Assembly: GCA_019096195.1 (NCBI GenBank)
Contig: JAGTXK010000219.1
Span: 868,001-932,000, forward strand
Length of the DNA stretch: 64,000 nucleotides
Source: Boletus sp. NGJ
Taxonomy: Eukaryota > Basidiomycota > Agaricomycetes > Boletales > Boletaceae
Direction of reading: 5' to 3'
Shown here: positions 22,623 to 35,315 of the stretch, one piece after another
Position numbering within the stretch: position 1 is the first letter of the stretch
Layout: each line of letters begins with the position of its first letter
Notes under the pieces: generated by a model
Seen by the model: the letters and a program-made list of their open reading frames with translations, nothing else
Told to the model about the DNA's origin: nothing
Database searches by the model: none
Made by a program: the position numbers and the translations under genes

Positions 22623-24680
22623 CTAAAGACGAGCCTTCATGCCCGCTTTCTCCATGATAACCGCCTCCTTCTCGCTCAACTCCGCAGCGCGCTTGTGCAG
22701 CTCCGGCGCTCGCTTCAGTTCCCTTGTACCAATTTGCTGAATGTGGACCTGGGGAAGTGGGTACGTCAAGCCTACAAGTGACCACCAAGTAATGTACTCA
22801 CTGCATCAGGTCCCTGTGAAGAGAAAGTCGTCAGCCATGGGTGATCAGAGAAGTAAACAAACGCTACATCAGCTAATCGCAGTGTTCGCAACTGCGCATA
22901 CATGCTTGCTAGCTCTTGGTCTTGGCTCAGCCCTTCCGCTCCAAATGCTTGCATCGCGCGATCTACAATGTTGCACGCCATTGCGGGAACCGTAAACTAA
23001 GAGTCGTGTTTCAGGACCTAGCGTTAGCATCATGGACCGTGAACTGAATTGGAATGCGTGGACCTTGGCAATACCAATTTCCTTCAGTGCACCTTTAGCC
23101 TTGTATTTATCGATCTGTGACGCCTTTTAGCTCATGGCCGGTGCTATACTGCTTGTCCGAGAACATGCCTGAAGAGCGGCACTAAGAACAAGCAATCGCG
23201 CCGCCTCGATCTCTGCTCTGGACTTGGCAATTTCAGCTATGACAGTGCCTAAATAATTATCTCAATCCAACGATTTCCGGAAAATATCCAACATACTCAC
23301 CATGCTCGTAGAGGAATTTGCCGAACGTCTTGCGCGAAGGATCCGTCACCCGTTGGATCATCAAATCAAGTGCTCTCGAGGCTACACCGATAGAGCGCAT
23401 GCAATGGTGGATGCGTCCAGGACTGCCAAGACGGTCAATGAAATCTGCGTAAAATGGCCAGAGGATACAAACCCAAGACGTCCTTGAATGATCTAAAAGG
23501 AAATGTATATTAACACTCAACGACGCGGGAGGAATGACCTACCTCAAATCCCCTGCCCCATCCAAGTACCAGGTTGCTCAAAGGAACTCTCACATCCTCA
23601 TAAATCACTTCACAGTGACCTTCCGGCGCGTCGTCGTACCCAAATACTTCCATCGGACGTACAACCCGAACGCCAGGGGTATCTGCAGGGACAATGACGA
23701 CACTTTGCTGCTTGTATCCGTCTGGATTTCCCGGCTCACTCTTGCCCATTACAAGGTGTAATTTCGTGCGAGGATCGCCGGCGCCGGATATCCACCTAAG
23801 GAATAAAGAGCCGGTTCGGCACGATGAGAGGCCGGCAACGACGAGAAAGGAGGGTTTCACGACCATTTGTGTCCGTTGATCACAATTTCATTGCCTTCTT
23901 GTCGGATGGAAGTTTTGATGTTGCGTGCGTCCGACGACGCCACTGTGTGCTACACGTCAGTATAACACACAGTACAGGAAGATGAAACCGCGTACCGAAT
24001 CGTTCCGTCATCGCGAAAGCGGAACGAATATCCCCGTTTAGTAGCGGTGTAAGCCATTCCTTCTGTTGTTCGGGGGACCCGTATCGAGCGAGGACCTCTG
24101 AAGGGCGTCAACTAGCATTCACGGAGGGGGCGGAATGATGTACCCATATTACCCGTGTCTGGAGCAGCACAGTTGACTGCCTCAGATGCAGCATGTCCCC
24201 CTCGTCCAAGAACCTCTGCCATAACAGCGTACTGTTGTCCATGTCAACAGTTGATCAGGGTTAACAAGTCAATAATCTCACCTCGAGATTTGAGAGCGGG
24301 ACGCCATGTTGAGGATAATGTACCTTGTTGAGGAAAAGATTCCAAAGCCCGAGCCTGCGTGCTTTCACCTTCAACTCCTCGATAACCGGTACTACTGTCT
24401 TCCACCGTTGTACCGGGTCTCTGGGTATCTGTGCATGATAAAGTTTGATGGAAGGGTAAACCTCATCCTGACCAACGCATTAGATAGTCACTAACACAGA
24501 AGATATCCACCGTCTATACCTGGAGAAAACCAACGAGTTTAGCCAAGGTCTCCTTCCCATATGGTGTGAATTTGTCTTCGATCTTTAGACTGTTAACCTG
24601 ACGCTGAATACGAAGAACATGACACGTACGAGGCTCCAAGACGCTTCAGATGTGAGCTCGACTACTGGGTGGCTTACCAT
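22623..24680 (-). CDS. Acyl-CoA dehydrogenase (ACAD10/11-like)
   Basis: This FAD enzyme oxidises acyl-CoA at the alpha-beta bond. The gene has about eleven short introns. The joined reading shows APDTGNM, the FAD-proximal [100 protein letters not shown] and RTLRLADGPDAVHIQQIG. The order and spacing are those of the ACAD10/11 C-terminal domain, without the kinase-like N-terminus of the animal proteins. One intron (23168-23115) has a GC donor (CAG|GCATGT). The first exon is uncertain: the ATG at 24680 gives [17 protein letters not shown], but joining it in frame needs a 32-nt intron. Location may be peroxisome or mitochondrion; the C-terminus GMKARL ends in ARL, a weak PTS1-like tripeptide. Confidence 0.88.
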
Positions 24681-25105
24681 GATGCTCCGTGGGTCTCAGA
24701 ATGAGTTGAGCGCTAAAACAACTGACGGCCGGTTACTGGCAGTTCCCGGTGCTTAGTCCTGGTCTTATCGAATCATCGTCAAACTTGCCGGAGGAACGGC
24801 CACCTGCATTAATTCGATTGGTGGAGCATAACTAGCTACGAGACTTGGAGTACAGCGCCAACGTGATTTCGGGGGTCCAAGCAGTATCGCATGATAGAAC
24901 GAAAAAGCAGTGCCAAAATTAATGTGTTACTAGGTATGCTGCCTAGTGAGTGAAGCAACTATACAGTATTGCAAGCGGGTTATAACGGTCGTCAGAGAGG
25001 AGTACGGATACATGGTCATGAATGAATGAGAAAGTAAAAAAGAGCTTAGAAGAAGTGCGCATACAAGGTTCAAATACAACAGCGAGCCGTGACCCAGGGG
25101 TGTGC
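24681..25105. other. Intergenic region
   Basis: The stretch lies between the dehydrogenase start and the stop codon of the upstream Zn2Cys6 gene, both on the minus strand. It should hold the dehydrogenase promoter. I see no coding signal or repeat. Confidence 0.5.
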
Positions 25106-28100
25106 TCACGGGTGGGATCGCAAGGGAGATTGCCGCCCTTCGTGAAGGTCTGAGGAAGATTCACCAAAGGTAAAAGGAAGTTCGGGGTCAATTCCAAACG
25201 CGCCGCCATCGAATGTCTGCCAGAGATCTTGGTCACTTGTCGAGTATCCATTCGTATTATAATTTCGAATGTAATCAAGCCCCAAAAACGGCAGTCCCGG
25301 GGCAGGGAATGAAGAGGTTGGCGGTGTGGTTGATAGATGGGTATACCCGACATCCGAGGAGCTGCCATACCAAGCGGGATCAACGCTAGATGACGAATGC
25401 TCATATGTGGCATATGGCAACGAACTGGGTTGCGATCCAGAAGCGTATATGTCGACACCACGATGGTCACCCGAGCCACCATCCCATTGGTGACTACTGG
25501 TAGATGCAAGAGCGCCATGATGCAACCCGTAGTCGCGGGGTGAAGGGACATGGAGCGGAGAGAGAGGTGGGCCAGTATAATTGTACGGAGACGCACCCAT
25601 AAGACGGGGACTTCCCTCCTGTTGCTGAGTCGTTTCCATAGTGGACATGGATGGCGAGGGCAAATTAACAGACGCTGGGGAACTGTGAGGGCTAGATTTT
25701 CCACCCATCGATTGTGGACTGGAAAAAACCCCAGGATAAGACAAACTCAAACCACCGATGCCTTCACTTTCATCATGCCCCCTCTTGCGAGAAGTCGACC
25801 GGTTGCGTTGCGCTACAGTCCACGATAAGTCAGCAAGCATCATTACCAAACGCGCATCGGTCTTACAATCTACGCGATAGGGTGACGAGACAAGGGGCCG
25901 ACGCGTAGGATTTGGATCTCGTGAGCGGCTGATTTTCCTTGGTTTCATCTTTATCGGTCGGTTCATGGTCGGTACCTGTGCTGAAGAAGGAACAAGGGAT
26001 CTCCTGGATTCCAATGCTGTCGGCGCAACGTTTTGGGCCATGGGATTGCAGGAAGTGTCGTTGCTGGTTCTCATTATAGCCTCGTCTGCGGTGCTCGTCA
26101 ACTCGGCGAGCAGCTCCTTGCATTTACGAGCACCTGGCCAATGACCTTCCCATAACTCTATGATTGGGAGGCAGCTTTTAGCTTCGTCCATGGCGGTAGC
26201 TGCAGCCTTCGTATCTGGGGAATGCATGGCATACAGAAGGATGACGACAGCGGAACTGAAAAGATGTTGTATGAAGAAAGCAAGATGATGCGAGGTTGGA
26301 ACGACATTATTGATGGAAGGTGCAAGACGGATGCATGAGCGGGCAGACGCGACGGCCCTTGCAGTTGAATTGGGTACGACAGATTGGTCGCGCTGGACCG
26401 GCAGGAAATTACGATGAAGGGTAGTGAGCACTGAATAGTAGTGGCTGCATAAGACGACGGTCATGGACATGTGCTTATCGCTGGTGTTCGGATTCCTGGA
26501 GGTGTGGAGATCCTCGAACCACCTCGTAAGTTCCAAGTCAAGAGTCTCGACAGAGCGCTGTAACTCCATCCTCTTCTCGGGTTCAACTGTTTCCTTGCAA
26601 CTGTCGATGGCGTACACTTGTCGTAGGACCCGGCCAGCAATCTGATAAAGGGTCACTAAGGCGATGGTCCCCGACATTAGGGACGGAGGCTTTTGCGAAA
26701 GTTGAACGCCAGTGAAGTACTCGGGTAGCCATTCGTCATCGGCGTCCACTGGGAGTTCAACGTCGCAATCAGAGTCCTCTACACCAAGCGGGCGACCAAG
26801 TGCAAGTGCCAGCATGCGGTCTAAACAGTACACGCCCCACCAGATTTTCCGCCGAGTTTCTTTCTCAATAGAGGATATGGATAATCGACGCGGTGAGCGC
26901 TGTTACTTCGTCAGTAATAACCGCGGGTTCGATGGACAATGCTTACATGCAATCCTAAGTCTTGCGCACTGCGTACCGCTTGTCCCACGAGGAGCCAAGC
27001 CTGCGGTAGGCAGTTAATAGAACACAAGAACGAAGACATGAGAATAAAACTCTGGACATGGGATACTTGAATCGATGCATGGCTGATGTAGTGCAGAATC
27101 AAGGCCCTGACAAAGGTAGCAAATTTAGTGTTGACAGGCAAGTGGCCATAGTCCATGCGAGCTTACCTCTCGTAGTAGACCATGCCTATCCCACCATCGT
27201 CTAGGCGATCGCTTGTTAGGCGTGGGTCATTGACCAGTCGAGCGGTGCAAGCGAAAACAGCAAAGACGATGGAAATGAATGGAGCCTCAACTTGAATAAA
27301 TGCTTTGTCGCTCCTCCTTCCCATGAGACGTTTGTATCTGGCCATGAACAAGGGCTTATCAAGAATAGGCATCAAGAAATGGAGGCGTTCGAAATATGCA
27401 TCGATCTGATGCAAGACCACAATCAGTAGTGGTTAGTCCTAGACGATGTCCCACGTGCTTACCAACTTGTCACACAAGTCTTCATCTGGGTATTCGACTT
27501 CGTCTGCACGAGGAAGGGCCCGTATATTCCCGAAGAAGACTGATGCTGGGAAATACAGTTTATTCGCACTAGGGCCAGGTGCCCGTGGGTCCTCTTCCAT
27601 CGGGGAGACGCGATGGAGGGGGTTGGTCGTCAGAGCACGGAAGGATTGGATCAACGACATTGTGGAGGAACCACCTATCCACCGGAGATGGCCGTGTTCA
27701 TCCAGGGCGAGCTGGCCGAAAGATTCGGAGACATCGTCTTCCATCTTGACGGAAGAGGACTCGGGTGAGGAACTGTCCTCCGTGCGGGTATCTGCGGCGG
27801 CCTTTGATGACATGGCCTGGAGAACTATTGATGCCGAAGGTAAAGTGCCATCCCCAGCGGTCCCGGTTGCGGAGGACGGGCCGGCTGTGGGTGGAACACC
27901 CAAGGAAGGCCCAAGCTGCTCGAGGACAGGTGTTATTTGAGAAAAGAGGGATTCCATATGGAGTAGACGCGCTTCAAGTTCTTGGACATAGCTGGGGAAA
28001 GGTGAGGGTGTTGGGTGAGCACAAGGTGGGATAGCGACATACTGTCTGCTCAAAGCTGCCCTGTCCTTTGTCTGGAGCCAGGTACACTGTGACCCGGACG

Positions 28101-28497
28101 ATTGACACTGGGCACAAGTCGGCTCACAGCCATCGCACTTGATTTTCTTGCGTCTGTCGACGATTGTGTCAGAGAAGGTGTTGGAGAGGGGTGAAAGGGA
28201 TGGGATGGCTGGATGTGGTACGAACCTGCAGCTTTCGCATGCGCGCCAGACTCTCCTGCGCTGGAGCTGGACTGGCTTGGAACCAGCGTCGTTGGCTAGG
28301 GAGTCGTCCTCGATGCGTTTCTTCTTGGACTGGTGTGTCATAGAGTAAAAGTCTTCGGAGTAAAAGGTGTGTTGAGGACGAGAATAATGACTGTGGGCTC
28401 TGGCACTGTCAAGATATCGTCGGACAGCTGTCGGGTCGGCCCGATTGAGGGGCCAGGGATGACTAAGCCAGTCCATGTCTCTCGGCTGCACAGCCAT
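25106..28497 (-). CDS. Zn2Cys6 fungal-specific transcription factor
   Basis: Six exons (28497-28226, 28153-28043, 27991-27463, 27405-27167, 27106-26947, 26899-25106) give 1034 aa. The binuclear cluster (about residues 86-115) reads CESCRRKKIKCDGCEPTC then AQCQSSGSQC. This is a standard six-cysteine pattern with one extra Cys in the middle loop. A coiled-coil linker (VQELEARLLHMESLFSQITP) follows. The fungal_trans domain (about residues 290-560) includes IDAYFERLHFLMPILDKPLF, SINCLPQAWLLVGQAVRSAQ and RKIWWGVYCLDRMLALALGR. The C-terminal 400 residues are Ser/Pro-rich, as in activation regions. The unusually long upstream region suggests regulated expression. Neighbours give no clear target pathway. 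Confidence 0.92.
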
Positions 28498-31081
28498 CTT
28501 GTCAGTCCTCCTCCTCGTGCAGCAACCAGTACACAATGCCGACCTACCCGTGCTCTGCTTGTCCTGTACGCTGCACAGTAATTCGAGTGGAAAAGGTATG
28601 TGTGAGGTACAGACAGTCCGGTTTCTAAGGCTCTTTTTATAAGAACGCGTTCGGAAATGAAACTATTCCTGTGGCCTCCACCATGTCAGCAAATGTCTTC
28701 CGGACAACCCTTTCACCCGAATCCGTCAAACAGTGCCCGATATGCGGTATACAGCCACCATCTGAATACCTAACTCCCATTTCGCCAGTTCTCCAAGCGA
28801 GCAGAGGCATTGCCCGTTTGACTAAGGCCTCGCTTTTCTCTCCCCTTGGAGTGCCAAGTCCTATCCCCTCGATTGGGCCGGTGGTGCTCGAGAACGCGTC
28901 AGCCGTTCCTATTCAAGTAACCGCTGCGCCTCGTATGTTCTTCCGCGATGGAATCCCCGCAACATACCTCGATTATGGTCACATAACTTACTTCACCTCT
29001 TCATTATTAAGGGACAATCTGTGCTATTCAAATCTGTTTTTTTTTTTGTTCTAGTCTGGAGCAAGTCATGCGGTAACATTAATTCCATGGAAACCTTTTT
29101 TTTCATATTAGGGCCGGAGAACAATCCTTCCCGGAGACAAATAATCCTTTTTGACACGACATGTTCAGTCCTAGTGCAGTGTTTGGGTATCAGATGACCC
29201 ACCACACGTGTAGAACAATGGAAGTTGAGGCTACGGTGGTGAAATGGGAAAATGACGGCTCACCATCACCTTTGGGCTCTAAAATGGTCAAATTCCTAAG
29301 CTCCACTGGGAAATATTCGAGGTCTTATCACGCTAACGAGTCTTGATCACCAGGGTCTTCCATTTAGTGACATAACTTTGTCAATTTCGAGCTAACGAGC
29401 TGGATCGAACTTCTACCAACGCCTCACTCGAGACCCCTTGATTTACATCAAGCAACCCGTGGCCATTGACCCTCGAAAACAGGGGACTGGTCAAGTCATG
29501 CCTAATGGCCACGGAATCTGTACGACACCAGGAATGGCCGCGCGCGCAAGTCGTATCAGAAGCATCAGGATGACGAATACTCTCTGCAAAACTGGGAGTG
29601 CGTCCATTCCCTGCTAACACTTCTCTGCGCCCTCCGCTAAGTGTGTGTCACACTAAACGTCCATGCCACCAATGGGCGTCCTCGTTGCCAACTATTCTAT
29701 TGGCCGTATATCCATTCGGACGGTTCCCCGCACGAGTCCAGATATGAACCCTGTGTACTCGTCAACCCCGGGACGCCACGTCCTTGGTGAAAAGCTAACA
29801 CCTACTTCGGTAGAATGTAAGTTTGCAAGATTGTACCCATTCAAGCACACCAGAAGGTTTTTGCCTCAGCCATACCTACGTGCACTACCACCTGCACAGT
29901 ATGAGCATTCGAGTGATGATCTGACAATCACATTGCACTAATCACACGGTCTAGCTTTACATGGTTGTGATGACGTTACAACAAAGCCAGTTATCGACTT
30001 CACAAAAAAGCGGCGAACGCCATACATGTGCTCTGCACATCCCTGTTCTGCCATCTTTCTGTGACTGCACTTGGGATAGATCGTGGTAGCTCCCATCATA
30101 CTTACTCCACACAGTAGTTATGAAAGACAGGCCGAAATTGTGTATGCAAGCCAGATCTTATCGACTCCTTGTTGTCCTCTATCACAATCCTATCAAATCT
30201 AGAAGCATGGAGTCGCTACTTTTAGTCAAAAACCTTAATTTGCTATCTTCGTCGTGATAGTTTCCTCTTGTATCCTGGTTACGGAGCGATTCGCAAAGGT
30301 GTTCTTGTGTGCTGTAATACCCCAGAGTGTTGTAGCATGTTATTGGCTCTTCCACGCGAGGCTGTATGAGCACATTGCTCACGAACACACGTTGTCCGGG
30401 CGGTGCATACGTCCCTGGAGATGGAGCGGGATGAGCTCACGCGGGAGTTGCATTCAATGAGACTGGATACAGATTTGTGGTCATGCTTGGCAAGGGGACG
30501 CTCGTAGCTGAGGCGACAGTCGAGAGCTTAATGGCTGTGGGACAGTTGTAGGGACCGTACGAGATAAAGCTTACATGATTGGAGTAAGCAGGTGGTCCAT
30601 GTTCCATTGTCGAAGCTCAGAAGCGAGGGTCAAGCACGAGGTCTTGTTGCAAAAGAGGATGGAGGTTTCGGTGGGCGGCTCTGCAGCCGACCCAACAATG
30701 GTAACTTTGTGATCCATCACCATCGGTACCGTAACTATAATGATGCCCGTTCATGTATTGAAATTGACCTCGACCGTCACGCGGTGCACGGAGGTTTTGA
30801 ACGCAAGGATGCTGATACCACAGGCCACGGATGTGCATTACCTTATGGGTAACATGACAGATTCTTCCCTTTCGACCAGTGGTGATGAATTTGGCGAAAT
30901 TGCTAGTCTGCAAGTGCATAGCACGGAGCCGGAGGTCTGAGGAGGGAACAAGATTCAAGGAGAGGTACTGTGGTGTTCACCAAGTTGTGTATCCTTGTTT
31001 GCCATGTTGTGTGGCGCGGACTGAACCCCGTGTCAAGGCAAACTTTGATTCGCAGCTTGGCAAAAGTGGGATATACTTGTA
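28498..31081. other. Gene-poor island
   Basis: This 2.6-kb stretch between two divergent genes is the largest part of the window without a confident gene. A 127-codon open frame at 28671-29054 (plus) carries CPICGIQPP and a proline-rich run, but ends in a low-complexity phenylalanine tail over a poly-T tract. It has no recognised domain. Other frames near 29663-29941 and 30592-30940 are short and show no consistent splice model. The short word gctaacgag occurs twice (near 29332 and 29390). I saw no tRNA, rRNA, terminal repeat or transposase-like frame. It may be regulatory DNA of the long Zn2Cys6 gene, a non-coding transcript or eroded sequence. Confidence 0.4.
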
Positions 31082-31964
31082 ATGGCGGACATCGACGTGA
31101 CACAAGCGACGCTGAACGGGGGCACCGACCCTACTATCGACGATAATGAGGAAGCGGAGTCAAAGGTATTCCCGTTCCCTTCGTTGCACACAACAGTTCT
31201 CAGCACCCTCACAGGAAATCCAGCTAATGAAACAACGTGTGGAGGAGATGGAAAGGGAGGCCAAAAAACTGCGTGAACTGCAAGCTGCAGCAGAGTCACA
31301 AAGTGCCGCGGGCGGTGCTGGGACAGATCAGGGTGTTCCAATGGAAACTGAAGAAGAGAGGGCCGTTGCGGACGGTCGAAGTGTCTTTGTTGGAAACGTG
31401 GGTTTGGTCACATCTGGTACCGCTTTTCACTTGCTCCTTTGCTCAAATGGCCGTCGCCAGGTTGATTACGGTGCAACCCCAGAAGAGATTCAGGGACATT
31501 TCCAGGCTTGCGGAACCATCAATCGAGTGACTATCCTTTGCGACAAATTCACGGGTCACCCGAAAGGGTGTGTGACCTCTTTTTTTGGCTTCTTGGCTAT
31601 CTGGCAAACAACCTCCGCTTCAGATTTGCTTATGTTGAATTCGCCGAGTCGGACTTCATAGATGCTGCTTTAGCAATGGACAATTCATTGTTCCGCGGAC
31701 GACTAATAAAAGTAAGCATCCTGTATCAAAGGAACATGTAAAATATAACACAAATATGTCCAGGTAACAGCCAAACGTACTAATATTCCCGGCTTTAATC
31801 GAGGTCGGGGTCGGGGAGTATACAGGGGCGGATATCGAGGTGGATATCGGGGTGGTAGCTACGGGTACAACCCCTATCGTGCTCGCGGGAGGTGAGCCGT
31901 CGCCAACTGCCATGCGGATTACTCTTACCCGGATGTTTCCAGAGGGCGGGGACGTGGATACTAA
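31082..31964 (+). CDS. PAB2: Nuclear poly(A)-binding protein PAB2/PABPN1
   Basis: PAB2 binds nascent poly(A) tails in the nucleus and promotes poly(A) polymerase activity and exosome coupling. Six exons (31082-31165, 31215-31397, 31461-31567, 31624-31711, 31764-31891, 31943-31964) give 203 aa. An acidic start is followed by the coiled coil [20 protein letters not shown], then one RRM ([27 protein letters not shown] as RNP1). The tail is Gly-Arg-Tyr rich ([16 protein letters not shown]) and ends RGRGRGY. The tail carries the RGG type arginines that are methylated in homologues. The final exon codes for only seven residues. Confidence 0.95.
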
Positions 31965-32168
31965 TTCAAAAAACCCGAACAACGAGGCGACCTGACACGT
32001 TGACTCTGCTAACGTTGCCTCTCTACTCGTGCAATTCCAGTGGCTGTCACCGTAATACGTTTGAGGCGGTTTCTGCTATGTATCCCTTGTTTTGAATTTT
32101 AAAGCTGTACATAATGAGCATGTCTTTCTACCGTGCTTTCCAAGTTTGGTAGGTGTTCCACTACGGCC

Positions 32169-32699
32169 ATGGCCTTTCGAGCTTGCAGGCCCGTCGCGAG
32201 ATTACTGTCTTCCAATGCAGCACCCGCTAGCTATCCGTTCTCTAAAACCGCCCTCCTCCCTCCTCCCCTTCCAGTTCCCTCGGGCCAGCGTGATGCTCTC
32301 CGGAGAGGCAAGGGTCTCATGACTTTTTTGCGTCAAGGTCTGCCAGAGCCCAAAAAACGGGAATGGCTCGTAACCTTGTTCTCCCGGAGACATCCTGACC
32401 GACTTCTTCCCGGCTCTGTGCTTACTGTCACGACCGAACACGCTCCTGGTATTTTCTCTGGAGTGCTCATATCAGTCAGGAGACGCGGCCCAGACACGTC
32501 GTTCGTTCTGCGCAACGTTGTCCAGCGAACCGGCATTGAGATGCAATTCTATGTCAACTCTCCGCATTTGAAGGACATCAAGGTCAGACAGAAGGCGGGT
32601 GAGCGCAAGGGAACAAAACAGCGGAGAGCGAAGCTGTTCTTCCTTCGGGATGCGCCAGACAAGATGACCGACATTTCGTCGGGCGTAGGGAGGCTGTGA
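32169..32699 (+). CDS. Mitochondrial large-subunit ribosomal protein bL19m
   Basis: A single exon codes for 176 aa. A basic leader (MAFRACRPVARLLSSNAAP) fits mitochondrial import. The bL19 core is seen in LLPGSVLTVTTEHAPGIFSG, VLISVRRRGPDTSFVLRNVV and EMQFYVNSPHLKDIKV, with a basic C-terminal extension. Yeast Img1 is the counterpart. The gene follows PAB2 in the same direction, with 204 bp between them. Confidence 0.88.
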   Translation: MAFRACRPVARLLSSNAAPASYPFSKTALLPPPLPVPSGQRDALRRGKGLMTFLRQGLPEPKKREWLVTLFSRRHPDRLLPGSVLTVTTEHAPGIFSGVLISVRRRGPDTSFVLRNVVQRTGIEMQFYVNSPHLKDIKVRQKAGERKGTKQRRAKLFFLRDAPDKMTDISSGVGRL

Positions 32700-32975
32700 G
32701 CTCGTGCGTCTCGGAAGTCCTTGGACGATTCACATGCATACTCAGCCATTTTACAGCTCTGCTACTGCTCGGGTGACTGTGGGGCAGTTTGTTGGAGTTA
32801 CATTAAAGAGTACAATTAGAATGTACGGGCACGGATTGACCAACACTCGGTACTTAATATCATCGGGCGGGATTAGCTAGTGAGCGACACTGCCAAAAAG
32901 GGATCAGTATGGCATGCCTACCATGCAGCTTATCCAGCACAGCAAATTTCGGTCTGCCTCACCGTCGCAGTCACG

Positions 32976-34764
32976 ATGCCTCGAAAAAATCATTCTTTCC
33001 GCAGTCTTACGCTGTCCCCGAGACGTTCGTCCTCTCCTGGTCCACCATCACCCACGTTCTCAGACGCAACCCACGCCTCTGCCATCGACTTTGGCGTCGA
33101 TGGACCAGAGAAGATCATTACTCGGGCACACCTCAGAGTAAGCTTGCAAGCTTATGGTGAGGTATGTATGCAGTGCTTCTCCCCTACGTGCTGCGCAGCG
33201 GGCATTCTTATGCACCGGTCCTAGCTTATGAGCTGCAGCGCGAATTACCGCGCAGCATTACTCCACATGTCCAAAGCCACCGCAGCGTTTGCCGATTCCT
33301 TGGAGAAATGCTCAGGGTGGGTTGAGCATTCTCACTGTCAGAACGAAAACACAAACATGATTATACTACAGCCTGAAAGGTCCGTCGTACGAAGCAGGGA
33401 CTAGGCTCCAAGCAGCTTCAGGACTACATCATCTCATTGGCAACCACTGGCACGTATTGGTTCGTCGTGTTGTCTTGTAACCCTGTATCAGCGCCTTTGA
33501 TCTTGTCCTTAGGCGGAATCGCTCGACAAAAGTTTTGAGAAACCCTTGCGTCAGCACTTGGACACTTACAAGACAATAGTACATGTACGCCATCCCCTGT
33601 TCGGCCGTCTGATGGGCTCGTTAATTTCCACAGGAACGCTCTGCTTCGTATGAGAAAGCGCTCCGGGAGAAGAGTGAAATTATCCGACAGACAGAAGCGA
33701 GCAACATGAACAAGAAGCAGAGGAGTACGTTTCTCTTCAAAGCTCAAGAACTTCGCTGATATCCTCCAGACCTACAGAGCTTCCGAGAAGCACTGTCCAT
33801 TCTACAACGACAGGTTGATGAACTCGATGACCTAAAGGCCCAGCATTATCGCGAAATCATGGAGCACGAGGAAGAGGTATGGAACGTAGTGCAAGCAAAG
33901 GTATGTTCATGAGAGTGGACTGTGCCTGCTTCTGATTCTTTTTCTCAGGTTTGCGTTGCAGTGCGTTCTACCATGGACGTATTTGATAGGTTCACTGCGA
34001 AAGCGTACGTATTATGTGCTATCTGACGCTGTAATGCATTCCCATCTGATCCTTCCATTTTTTCAGTTCCGACCCTATTTTGGAGCCCATGCTTCAGTCC
34101 GTTCCGGACCCATTTGACGCGTACGGACCACCTCAGGCGGAAGATCAGATATTCACCATTCTCCCACCACTCGCCGTCATTGCGAACGCACCGTCTCCCT
34201 CTCCAAGTCCGCTAGCGAATACACCGCCCTCCAGTAGTTCGCCACCCGAGGTTCTCAATCACTCATGGGCTCCCACCGGCACCTTTTTTTCCAACTCATC
34301 CTCGGAATGGAGTGACGTCTCATCACCTTCTACCCCCCCCACGATCAGCATCACCTTCTACGACTATTAAGCGTCGTCAATCCCATCCCCCTTCGACGAG
34401 TCATCCGCGCAAGTCGGATTCAAAACTCCGCAGTGTTTTGGCGGTCATTGATGAAACCCATGTACACACGATCGAAAGTTCAGAAGGAGGTAGACCAGAA
34501 CTCAGACCAGCTTCATCCTCCGATGTGAACGGTGGCACGCTGCCATCTTCTGAACGAGAGGAATGGGGTGCTTTCGGGTATGGTGGACCCCCATATACGG
34601 ATACAAACCGGGGGGATGAAACGCCACGTCATTCAACTTCATTGGTCGCCACTTTACATGTCTCTTCGTATGATGATGATCAAACAATTGAGCCTGGCCC
34701 CGCCCCGGTCACCCGGTCAGATCATACGATACTCTTGGACTCGGGTCGACATGAGTCACCTTGA
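32976..34764 (+). CDS. BAR/IMD-type membrane-binding protein (Ivy1-like), apparent frameshift near 3' end
   Basis: Fungal Ivy1-like proteins bind phospholipid membranes through a helical BAR fold. Exons 32976-33161, 33225-33316, 33372-33459, 33513-33584, 33634-33724, 33770-33900, 33949-34004 and 34067 onward keep one frame. The helical region reads NYRAALLHMSKATAAFADS, LQAASGLHHLIGNHWHVL, ESLDKSFEKPLRQHL and LQRQVDELDDLKAQHYREI. As written, the frame stops at 34370 (339 aa) just after eight C's at 34333-34340. The next frame carries a convincing C-terminus (PRKSDSKLRSVLAVIDE) to a stop at 34764, which would give about 470 aa. A one-base length error in the C run is the simplest explanation; a real mutation is possible. 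Confidence 0.75.
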
Positions 34765-35315
34765 GGCCACCTTTTTGTTTTAGTTCCGTTGGATTGGCAT
34801 CCAGTTGGGATGTTGTCGCGATAGTTGTGCCTCTGAGAACGTAGTGCTAGGGCCCTAAATGAATAAAAGCTGTAATGTAATAGCGTGGTCACCACACCAA
34901 TGTCCGGCGGAAAAGTTGAAAGGTGGAGATGCCCGAATAGTGGGACCATCTATTGCACGTTGGCCGTGCTCCGTGGAGATGCTGTATTGGACCAGCCCGC
35001 GACTTTCGGAAGCTGACGAAAGGTACGAGCGATAACGGGGAGGTAACTGCCCATTGAATGATCCAGTGCCATCATTCATTCAATGACGAAGAAAAGGAAA
35101 AGCCTGACCAATGGGCTTGCTTGCGTTCTATTTCCCCTTGTTTCATCATCCACAGTCGACGAATTCATACCGCCCGCCTTACGCCGCCCCAAACGTTGTC
35201 AATCTCTTCTAATTGTCATTGAGAGCCAAAGTACGACTGCTACAATGACGCCAAGGAACAAGCAAGGTACACCTTTCCAAGCGCTGTATTCCAGTTTGCT
35301 TGTGCTCTCCATGAT
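34765..35315. other. Convergent 3' intergenic region
   Basis: The region lies between the stops of the BAR gene and AspRS. It holds an AT-rich AATAAA-like stretch near 34860 (aatgaataaaagctg), possibly the BAR gene's polyadenylation signal. I see no coding signal or RNA gene. Confidence 0.5.

Noticed and set aside
25060-25085. Possible tRNA T-arm (ggttcaaata)
   Set aside because: No acceptor, D or anticodon stems could be folded around it.
24943-25704. Minus-strand open frame of 253 codons
   Set aside because: It lies inside the last exon of the Zn2Cys6 gene in another frame and shows no family motif.
28671-29054. Possible small gene with CPICGIQPP
   Set aside because: It has a single short cysteine pair, no domain, and a tail that runs into a poly-T tract. 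There is not enough support to call a gene.
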